Shown piece after piece: positions 52,042-60,789 of a stretch of DNA of 64,000 nt (positions within the stretch are counted from its first letter, which is position 1; the number at the start of each line of letters is the position of its first letter). The DNA is from Alphaproteobacteria bacterium. Its GTDB lineage: Bacteria > Pseudomonadota > Alphaproteobacteria > Rhodobacterales > Rhodobacteraceae. Location of the stretch: positions 1 to 64,000 of the forward strand of contig JAUIIJ010000014.1 in the NCBI GenBank assembly GCA_030431825.1. The letters run 5' to 3'. The position numbers and the translations under genes were made by a program. The notes beneath the pieces were generated by a model, which worked only from the letters and a program-made list of their open reading frames with translations, was not told where the DNA came from and did no database searches.

Positions 52042-53436
<1,395 letters not shown>

Positions 53437-53574
53437 AGGCGAACGGGCGATCTGGTGGACGCGGTTGCGTCCATGAGGCAAAAGGTGCGCGGGCTTTGAC
53501 GGCTTGCCGAGGCGCCGAGCACAACGACACAGATTGCGGGTCAGGCCGCAGAGACGACACCCATGGAGGACCCG

Positions 53575-55293
53575 ATGGATCAGGATTTCACCAAGACCTT
53601 GTCAGACATGATGCTGACCGCAACCAGAACCCATCCAGTGTTCAAGGGGATGGACACGAGCGGACAGCAGAAATTTCTCGAGTCCTGGAACCGGGCCGCG
53701 CAATCCATGCTCGCCGCAGATACCTGGGGTGATTGGCTCAAGACCTGGTCTTCCTACCAGGCCGATATGGCACAGCTCTGGCTGTCGGGAATGGCGGGCG
53801 ATGCAACCCCGAGCAAGGATCGCCGGTTTGGCGACGAGGCCTGGAGCGAGGGTATTTATCCCTTCCTGCGCCAGTCCTATGAAATGACGGCCAAGGCAAT
53901 GGTCGATCTGGCGGACAGGGCGGGTCTGCCCGAACACGAGCAGCGCAAGCTCAGCTTCTACGCCCGCGTCGCTGCCGACAGCCTTTCGCCGTCGAATTTC
54001 GCCCTGATGAACCCGGAAGTGCTCAGGCTGGCGCAGGAAACCGGTGGCAAGAGCCTTGTTGACGGGTTCCAGAACCTGCTGGCCGACCTGGAAAAGGGCT
54101 ATATCACCACGACCGACGAGTCGGCCTTCAAGGTTGGCGAGAACCTGGCGACGACGCCCGGTGCCGTGATCTATCGAAATTCGCTGATCGAAGTGATCCA
54201 GTACGAACCGGTGACGCCGAAGGTGCGCGCCAATCCGATCCTGATCGTGCCGCCCTGTGTCAACAAGTTCTATATCTTTGACATCAATGAAAAGAAGTCG
54301 ATGGTGCGTTACCTGTTGGAAGAGGGGAATTCGGTTTTCATGATCTCCTGGCGAAACGCCGGCGAGGAGACACAGGACTACGGCTGGGACGAATACATCA
54401 CCGAGGGGGTCCTGGCCGCGATCGATGCAACCGCGGACGTCGCGAAGTCAGAGAAGCTCGACCTGCTGTCATGGTGCAATGGCGGGACGTTGCTGCTGGC
54501 GGCGCTGGCGGTCATGCCGCAGGCGCAGAAATCTCTCGTCGGGTCGGCCACGTTCCTGTCGGCGATGCTTGATTTCAGCGATCCGGGCGAGGTCGAGGTG
54601 TTCATCGATGATGCCCAGATCGCCGCCTATCAGCAACGGCTGGAAACGGCCAGGGTGGCCCCGGGGCGCGACATTGCCCGCGCGATGGCGATGCTGCACG
54701 TGAATGAATCGATCTGGGGTTTCGTGGTCAACAACTATCTCAAAGGCAAGACGCCGCCACCCTTTGACGTATTGTACTGGAATGCGGATACATCGAACCT
54801 GCCGGCGAAATGGTATTCCTATTTCGTGGAGGAGATGTACCACGCCAACCGGCTGAAGGAGCCCGGCGCGCTGACCCTGCTCGACACGCCGGTCGACTGC
54901 GGCAACATCGATGTACCGTGCTATTTCCTTGCCGCGACCGGGGATCATATCGTGCCGTGGAAGACGTCTTATTCCTCGACGACCCTGCTGCCGCAAGAGG
55001 CGGAATTCGTGCTGACGTCAGGCGGGCATGTTTCGGGCACCGTGATCAATCACCCGGTCAGGAACCGCCGCCATTTCATGTCCGGTGGCAAGCGTACCGG
55101 ATCGGCCGAGGATTGGCTGGCGTCGGCCACGAAATCCGAGGGAAGTTGGTGGCCGCACTGGTTGCAATGGCTCGACGAGACCAGCGGAGATGCACAGCGG
55201 CCGGCCCCCAAGGCGCTTGGCAACCGCAAGCACCCGGTGCTCGCCCCGGCTCCGGGAACCTATGTTCTGGAACAGGTGCCGCAGGACGGCTAG
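53575..55293 (+). CDS. phaC: Poly(3-hydroxyalkanoate) synthase, class I type
   Basis: This 572-residue alpha/beta-hydrolase-type enzyme polymerises 3-hydroxyacyl-CoA. The N-terminal PhaC_N part is followed by YRNSLIEVIQYEP and ILIVPPCVNKFYIFDI. The nucleophile Cys lies in LLSWCNGGT (C301), Asp in AATGDHIVPWKTSY, and His in SGGHVSGTVI. The first box residue is Ser rather than the usual Gly of G-x-C-x-G, which may place it in a divergent PhaC subgroup. The ATG at 53575 is preferred over 53563 because GGAGGA overlaps the earlier codons. A depolymerase gene follows 11 bases later. Confidence 0.93.
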   Translation: MDQDFTKTLSDMMLTATRTHPVFKGMDTSGQQKFLESWNRAAQSMLAADTWGDWLKTWSSYQADMAQLWLSGMAGDATPSKDRRFGDEAWSEGIYPFLRQSYEMTAKAMVDLADRAGLPEHEQRKLSFYARVAADSLSPSNFALMNPEVLRLAQETGGKSLVDGFQNLLADLEKGYITTTDESAFKVGENLATTPGAVIYRNSLIEVIQYEPVTPKVRANPILIVPPCVNKFYIFDINEKKSMVRYLLEEGNSVFMISWRNAGEETQDYGWDEYITEGVLAAIDATADVAKSEKLDLLSWCNGGTLLLAALAVMPQAQKSLVGSATFLSAMLDFSDPGEVEVFIDDAQIAAYQQRLETARVAPGRDIARAMAMLHVNESIWGFVVNNYLKGKTPPPFDVLYWNADTSNLPAKWYSYFVEEMYHANRLKEPGALTLLDTPVDCGNIDVPCYFLAATGDHIVPWKTSYSSTTLLPQEAEFVLTSGGHVSGTVINHPVRNRRHFMSGGKRTGSAEDWLASATKSEGSWWPHWLQWLDETSGDAQRPAPKALGNRKHPVLAPAPGTYVLEQVPQDG

Positions 55294-55304
55294 TCTTGCG
55301 ACAT

Positions 55305-56165
55305 ATGAGGGAAGAGCAGGAGTATCGTATCGTGCCAGACAGTCATGCCGCGCCGGATGGTGGCGCGTTCCGGACCATCCGCGCAAACGGCGTGAACCTG
55401 CGGGTGTTCTGCGCGCGAGAAGGCCGCTCCGGCACGCCGATGGTGATCTGCAACGGTCTGGGGCAATCCGTCGAGATCCTCTATCCGCTGATGCACGAAT
55501 TTCCCGACCGTCCGCTCATCGCCTTTGATGCCGCCGGGGTGGGGCGGTCGGATGTGCCGGGAACGGACACGACCATCCCCCAACATGCCGCGATGTTGCG
55601 CCAGGTTCTGGATGAACTTGCGATCGGCGAATGTGATGTGATGGGTATTTCATGGGGTGGCGCGCTGGCCCAGCAACTGGCGCATGACCATCCGCAACTG
55701 GTGCGCAAGCTGGTGCTGGCCATCACCTCGGCGGGCGGGATCGGCAGCTGGTGGGGTACGCCGCTCGCGCTGGCCGAGATCATGTTTCCCATGCGCTATG
55801 TCAACAAGGCCTATGGCGATTTCATCGGTCCGTTCATGTACGGCGGAGAGGCGATGCTGCAGCCGGCATTGTTCAGGCAATACGCCAAGCACGCGATCCG
55901 GCCGAGCTATGAGGGCTATTCCGCGCAGGTTCGCGCATTGTGCAGCTGGACCAGCGTGCCGTGGCTGGCCCGCTTGCAACAGCCGACGCAGGTCATCGGC
56001 GGTGCGCTGGATACGCTGATCCCGGTGGCGAACCAGATCGCTCTTGCCGCGCTGTTGCCGAAATCCCGCATCAAGATCTATCAGGCCGGGCATCTGTTGA
56101 TGTATTCGCGGCGCGCCGAAGTCGGCGCACTGATCAACGGCTTTCTGGACGCACCATCCGCTTGA
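55305..56165 (+). CDS. phaZ: Alpha/beta hydrolase, probable intracellular PHA depolymerase
   Basis: This 286-residue protein belongs to the medium-chain PHA depolymerase type of alpha/beta hydrolases: oxyanion region NGLGQSVEIL, AFDAAGVGRSD, nucleophile GISWGGALAQQLA (Ser about 112), acid Asp in GGALDTLIPV, and His in AGHLLMYSR. It lacks a signal peptide. It is paired with phaC, so a role in mobilising the polymer is likely, although the hydrolase family is broad and other esters cannot be excluded. Confidence 0.82.
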   Translation: MREEQEYRIVPDSHAAPDGGAFRTIRANGVNLRVFCAREGRSGTPMVICNGLGQSVEILYPLMHEFPDRPLIAFDAAGVGRSDVPGTDTTIPQHAAMLRQVLDELAIGECDVMGISWGGALAQQLAHDHPQLVRKLVLAITSAGGIGSWWGTPLALAEIMFPMRYVNKAYGDFIGPFMYGGEAMLQPALFRQYAKHAIRPSYEGYSAQVRALCSWTSVPWLARLQQPTQVIGGALDTLIPVANQIALAALLPKSRIKIYQAGHLLMYSRRAEVGALINGFLDAPSA

Positions 56166-56260
56166 GCGCCTGCCGCATCGGTGAGGCAACCCTCATCTTT
56201 ACATGCGTGTCATGAAACGGTGGTTAACGGTGGCGGGAAATGCAGGAAAGGGACTTTGGC

Positions 56261-57181
56261 ATGAACAGCGACAAAGCCGAAGACGGGGCCATCGACTGGC
56301 TGCAGGCCGAACTGGCCGACACGCTCGATGAAGATTACGAGCTTGAGCTGGAAGATGCCGCGCTGTCGATGGAGATTCGCAAGATCTACCGTGCGGCACA
56401 TCCCGAAACGTTGCCCCGTGCCGAGTATTTCTCTGAATTGATTAAGTTGCAGGCCGAGTTGATCCGCCTTCAGGACTGGGTTGTGCACAGCGGTGAAAAG
56501 GTCGTTGTGCTGTTCGAGGGGCGCGACAGTGCCGGCAAGGGCGGCGTGATCAAGCGTATCACGCAGCGCCTGAATCCGCGTGTCGTGCGCACCGTGGCCT
56601 TGCCGGCACCGTCCGACCGGGAAAAGACGCAATGGTATTTCCAGCGCTACGTGCCGCATCTGCCCGCCGCAGGCGAGATCGTGCTGTTTGACCGCTCGTG
56701 GTACAACCGGGCGGGCGTCGAACGGGTGATGGGATTTGCCACCGATGCACAAGTCGAGGATTTCTTTCACGACGTGCCCGAATTCGAGCGGATGCTGGTG
56801 CGGTCGGGCATCCGCCTGATCAAGTACTGGTTCTCGATCACCGATGAAGAGCAGCAGATGCGATTCCTGATCCGGATTCACGATCCGCTGAAACAGTGGA
56901 AACTGTCTCCGATGGACCTGCAAAGCCGGGTCCGGTGGGAGAAATACACCAAGGCCAAGGAAGAAATGCTGCTGCGCACCAATATCGAGGAAGCGCCGTG
57001 GTATATCGTGCAGGGCAATGACAAGAAACGCGCGCGCCTGAACTGCATGAGTCACCTGCTCAGCGTGTTTCCCTATGAAGACGTGCCCAGCGAGGAGATC
57101 CACCTGCCCGAGCGCGAGTTCAACCCGGATTACGAGCGGGCCGTTCTGCCCGAAGAGCTCTACGTTCCGCAGAAATACTGA
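56261..57181 (+). CDS. ppk2: Polyphosphate kinase 2
   Basis: This 306-residue P-loop kinase (313 if starting at 56240) has Walker A VLFEGRDSAGKGGVIKRI, the lid region, and Walker B FDRSWYNRAGVERVMGF, followed by the conserved KYWFSITDEEQQMRF and WYIVQGNDKKRARLN. All PPK2 catalytic residues are in place. The enzyme interconverts polyphosphate and nucleoside di/triphosphates, making it a natural neighbour for PHA storage genes. AGGAAAGGG lies before the ATG at 56261. No other gene shares its transcript clearly. Confidence 0.95.
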   Translation: MNSDKAEDGAIDWLQAELADTLDEDYELELEDAALSMEIRKIYRAAHPETLPRAEYFSELIKLQAELIRLQDWVVHSGEKVVVLFEGRDSAGKGGVIKRITQRLNPRVVRTVALPAPSDREKTQWYFQRYVPHLPAAGEIVLFDRSWYNRAGVERVMGFATDAQVEDFFHDVPEFERMLVRSGIRLIKYWFSITDEEQQMRFLIRIHDPLKQWKLSPMDLQSRVRWEKYTKAKEEMLLRTNIEEAPWYIVQGNDKKRARLNCMSHLLSVFPYEDVPSEEIHLPEREFNPDYERAVLPEELYVPQKY

Positions 57182-57306
57182 GGCGCCGCCCGCCGCGACC
57201 AGAGTATGTCGCGATAAACCTGACTGATCTAACGCTGCCTGAAATCCCGGATTTCAACGCGTCAGATAATGCCAGATGTTTCAGGCCAATCGCGAAACGC
57301 TTTGGA

Positions 57307-58059
57307 TCAGGGTAGCCAGTTCAGGCTGCTTTCGGTGCGCGGTGTGCTGGGATTGTACTCGGCGCTGACCCAGCCGGAATAGCCGCTGGCGTCGATGGCG
57401 TCGAACAGTGCGTTGAAATCGGTGCTTCCGCTGCCCGGCTCGCTCCGGTTCGGGGCCGCGCCGATCTGTACATGCGTGGCGCGCTCGCGGTATTGTTCCC
57501 AGACCGCAAGCGCGTCCCCGTGAATGATCTCGGCATGGTAACTGTCGTATTGCAGCCCGACATTGGGCCGGTCGACCGCATCGAGGATCCGGGCCGCAAG
57601 CGCGTAATCGTCGAGGAAATAGCCCGGTTGGTCGCCGCGGTTCAGCGGTTCGATGGTAAACCCCTGCTCGGGGGCCTGATCGGCGGCCCATTGCAGGTTG
57701 CGGACAAATGTCTCTTCCGCCGCGTCATCCTCGGTGTAACCCGCCATGACATGCACGAGATCGGGACGCAACTCTCGCGCATAGCGCAGGGTGCGCCTGA
57801 TGTCGTGCTCAAACCGCCCTTCGCCGCCGGGAAGCGCGGCGTAACCGGGGGTCCCGCCGGTATAATTCGGTGGCGGGGCGTTGATCAGGACAAGTTTCAG
57901 GCCGTTGCGCAACAAGGCGCGGCGCGTCTCCTTGGCGGGAAAGTCATAGGGGAACAGGATCTCGACAGCCGTAAACCCGGCCGCGGCGGCGGCATCGAAC
58001 CTGTCCAGAAAGGGCAGCTCGGTAAAGAGCAATGTCAGGTTGGCGGCGAATTTTGGCAT
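57307..58059 (-). CDS. hyi: Hydroxypyruvate isomerase family protein (TIM barrel)
   Basis: This 250-residue xylose-isomerase-like TIM barrel matches Hyi/OtnI proteins: FAANLTLLFTELPFLDRFDAAAAAGF at the start, EPLNRGDQPGYFLDD (metal-ligand Glu), QYDSYHAEIIHGD (Asp, His), and SAEYNPST (final Glu). It converts hydroxypyruvate to tartronate semialdehyde or a related 2-oxo-tetronate. It stands alone, converging on ppk2. The gap of 125 bases to ppk2 contains the short palindrome GAAATCCCGGATTTC (57241-57255), possibly part of a weak two-way terminator. Confidence 0.87.
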   Translation of the reverse strand: MPKFAANLTLLFTELPFLDRFDAAAAAGFTAVEILFPYDFPAKETRRALLRNGLKLVLINAPPPNYTGGTPGYAALPGGEGRFEHDIRRTLRYARELRPDLVHVMAGYTEDDAAEETFVRNLQWAADQAPEQGFTIEPLNRGDQPGYFLDDYALAARILDAVDRPNVGLQYDSYHAEIIHGDALAVWEQYRERATHVQIGAAPNRSEPGSGSTDFNALFDAIDASGYSGWVSAEYNPSTPRTESSLNWLP

Positions 58060-58259
58060 ATCATCTCGTTCCAGAGGGCTGATCTTGGCGTTTTGCCGTC
58101 AACTTTCGGCTCAATCCTTGTCTCAACGCGTTGAAATCGTGGGCTCGTGACTGGACAGCCTGCGCAAGAGCAGCGCCGCAACGCCTTAACCCTCCGGATC
58201 GGGGCATGCCAAGGGTGCTGATGGTGAAATTTTCCTAAAACCGGGCGGGTTTCCGCCAA

Positions 58260-58853
58260 TCAGAGGTTTTCCAGCTCGCTGGACGGGATGACCGCAAAGA
58301 ATTCGCCCGACGACCACAGCCCGAACCAGCCGTCATGATGATCGCCCAGTTCGACCAGACGATAAAAGCTCTTGCGGTCGATCAGCGCCTCGAGACCCGA
58401 GCGGATCATCACGTAGGGTGACGGTTCTCCGGTTTCGGCGTCCCGCGCAACGCGGATCGGGTGATCTGCTCCGGCAGTGGCGGTGTCGCCCACATGGGTG
58501 GTGAACGTCAGCACCTGGTTTTTCCCGGTGCCGTCTGCCTCGAAATCGACGGCGACAAAGGGGGCATCATCCACGGTGATTCCAACCTTTTCCACCGGCG
58601 TAACGAGGAAATACTTGCCGTCCTCCAGCTTGAGGATCGACGAGAAGAGCTTGACCAGCTCAAACCTGCCGATCGGTGTGCCAAGGTAGAACCACGTCCC
58701 GTCGCGGGCAATGCGCATGTCGAGGTCGCCGCAAAACGGCGGATTCCACAGGTGCACCGGTGGCAGGCCGCGCCCCTTTGCGGCGCTGGCGGCGGCGGCG
58801 ATGCCCTCGGCCGAGGGGGTAACAGCTTTTTGTCCACTCATAGCTTTTGCCAT
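58260..58853 (-). CDS. DUF1285 family protein
   Basis: This 197-residue cytosolic protein matches DUF1285: NPPFCGDLDMRIARDGTWFYLGTPIGR, LFSSILKLEDGKYFLVTPVEK, and PYVMIRSGLEALIDRKSFYRLVELG. Its function is not established. It is regularly found next to the MoxR/DUF58 operon in Rhodobacterales and diverges from it here with a 56-bp gap. GGAGGAA is directly before the ATG. Confidence 0.93.
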   Translation of the reverse strand: MAKAMSGQKAVTPSAEGIAAAASAAKGRGLPPVHLWNPPFCGDLDMRIARDGTWFYLGTPIGRFELVKLFSSILKLEDGKYFLVTPVEKVGITVDDAPFVAVDFEADGTGKNQVLTFTTHVGDTATAGADHPIRVARDAETGEPSPYVMIRSGLEALIDRKSFYRLVELGDHHDGWFGLWSSGEFFAVIPSSELENL

Positions 58854-58909
58854 TTCCTCCGGGCGCGATAGACTTATGCTCTAATGTAGGGTTCCCCGAA
58901 AGGAATGTC

Positions 58910-59917
58910 ATGTCCGATACCGACGATCTGGTTGCCGAAGTCGAGGCGCTGGAAACCAAGCTCGCGCAGGCCAAGGCCTCGATCACCCGGCGGTTCATCG
59001 GCCAGGAGCGGGTCGTCGATCTTACATTGACGGCGCTGTTGTGCGGTGGGCACGGCTTGCTGATCGGGTTGCCGGGTCTGGGCAAGACCCGCCTGATCGA
59101 GACCTTGTCGACTGTCATGGGGCTGCATGGCAACCGGATCCAGTTTACCCCCGACCTGATGCCAGCCGACATCCTGGGCTCCGAGGTGCTCGACACCGCC
59201 GCCGACGGAACCCGGTCGTTCCGGTTCGTCCAGGGGCCCATTTTCTGCCAGCTTCTGATGGCGGACGAGATCAACCGGGCCAGCCCGCGCACGCAATCGG
59301 CTCTTTTGCAGGCGATGCAGGAACGCACGGTGACGGTGGCGGGCGAAGATCGTCGTCTGGAGCCGCCGTTTCACGTGCTGGCGACGCAGAACCCGATCGA
59401 ACAGGAGGGGACCTATCCGTTGCCCGAGGCGCAGCTCGACCGCTTTCTCGTGCAGATTGACGTCGATTACCCGGATCGGGATACCGAGCGTGACATCCTG
59501 ATCGCCACCACCGGCGTTGAAGAGGACCAGTCAACCGAGGTCTTTTCGCGCAATGAACTGCTTGCGGCCCAGGTATTGCTGCGCCGGATGCCGGTCGGGG
59601 AATCGGTCGTCGAGTTGATTCTCGATCTGGTGCGGGCGTTTCGTCCGGACGAGCCCGGCGTATCGGATCGGGTTCGGGACACCGTGGCCTGGGGGCCGGG
59701 GCCGCGTGCGGCGCAGGCGCTGATGCTGACCGTGCGGGCGCGCGCGCTCCTCCAAGGCCGGCTTGCGCCCAATGCGGATGACGTGATCGACATGGCGCGC
59801 CCCGTCCTCAGTCACCGGATGGCGCTGAATTTCGCCGCGCGGGCCCGGGGAGACAGCCTGTCCGATCTGATCAATATCACCGCCCGCGCCTTGACCCGCG
59901 CCGAGGCGGCGGCGTGA
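58910..59917 (+). CDS. MoxR-family AAA+ ATPase
   Basis: This 335-residue protein has Walker A GLPGLGKTRLIE at about 53, Walker B LMADEINRASPRTQSALLQAMQE and the MoxR signature ATQNPIEQEGTYPLPEAQLDRF. MoxR proteins act as chaperones for metalloprotein or membrane complexes together with VWA and DUF58 proteins, as in this operon. GAAAGGAA precedes the ATG. The stop overlaps the next start (GTGA). Confidence 0.95.
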   Translation: MSDTDDLVAEVEALETKLAQAKASITRRFIGQERVVDLTLTALLCGGHGLLIGLPGLGKTRLIETLSTVMGLHGNRIQFTPDLMPADILGSEVLDTAADGTRSFRFVQGPIFCQLLMADEINRASPRTQSALLQAMQERTVTVAGEDRRLEPPFHVLATQNPIEQEGTYPLPEAQLDRFLVQIDVDYPDRDTERDILIATTGVEEDQSTEVFSRNELLAAQVLLRRMPVGESVVELILDLVRAFRPDEPGVSDRVRDTVAWGPGPRAAQALMLTVRARALLQGRLAPNADDVIDMARPVLSHRMALNFAARARGDSLSDLINITARALTRAEAAA

Positions 59918-60789
59918 CACAGCCCCTGTCCCTGCGGGAACGGGCCGAGATCGAAGCCGGCCGCATGCCGCCATTGCTGGCGCGGGCCGAGCATCTGGCC
60001 GGTACGGTCCTGTTGGGCGATCACGGACGGCGGCGTGCGGGGCTGGGGGATGATTTCTGGCAATACCGTCCGGCGCAGACCGGGGACAGCAAGCGGCTGA
60101 TCGACCATCGGCGCTCGGCGCGGGGAGACCAGCAATTCGTGCGCGAACGAGAATGGCAGATCGCCCAATCGGTGATGCTCTGGGTCGATCAGGGTGCGTC
60201 GATGCGTTTCGCCTCGGCTGACGGCCTGCCGACCAAGATCGAACGTGCGCGCCTGCTGGCGCTGGCCGTGGCGATCCTGCTGGTGCGTGGCGGCGAGCGG
60301 GTCGGGCTGACCGGTACGGCATTGCCGCCCCGGCGCGGCAAGACCCAGATCCTGCGATTGGCCGAGAGTTTTGCGCTGGACGCGCCGGAGGAGTATGCCG
60401 CGCCGGAGCACCGGGCCATGATCCCCCATGCCCGCGCGGTCTTCCTGTCGGATTTTCTCGGCGACATGGACGAGGTCGAACAGGCGCTGACCAAGGCGGC
60501 GGATCGCGGTGTGCGTGGCGCCATCCTGCAAATCCTAGACCCGAGCGAAGAGGCGTTTCCGTTCCGCGGACGGACCATCTTCGAAAGTGTCGGCGGCACC
60601 CTGCGTCATGAAACGCTCAAGGCGAATGAGTTGCGCGACCGCTATCTGCAACGGCTGGCGGAGCGCAAGGCGCGACTGGCGCATCTGTGCCGGACCACCG
60701 GCTGGCTTCTCGGGTTGCACCACACCAATGACAGCGCGCAATCCGGGTTGCTCTGGCTTTATCGCGCGCTGGATCGGGGCAGCCTATGA
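59914..60789 (+). CDS. DUF58 domain protein (degenerate VWA)
   Basis: This 291-residue protein has the DUF58 signature FWQYRPAQTGDSKRLIDHRRSARGD and a VWA-like strand with MLWVDQGASMRF, where the MIDAS pattern DxSxS is replaced by DxGxS. It is typical for the second gene of MoxR operons. Start is GTG overlapping the moxR stop, and its own stop overlaps the next ATG, so the operon is translationally coupled. Confidence 0.93.
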   Translation: MTQPLSLRERAEIEAGRMPPLLARAEHLAGTVLLGDHGRRRAGLGDDFWQYRPAQTGDSKRLIDHRRSARGDQQFVREREWQIAQSVMLWVDQGASMRFASADGLPTKIERARLLALAVAILLVRGGERVGLTGTALPPRRGKTQILRLAESFALDAPEEYAAPEHRAMIPHARAVFLSDFLGDMDEVEQALTKAADRGVRGAILQILDPSEEAFPFRGRTIFESVGGTLRHETLKANELRDRYLQRLAERKARLAHLCRTTGWLLGLHHTNDSAQSGLLWLYRALDRGSL

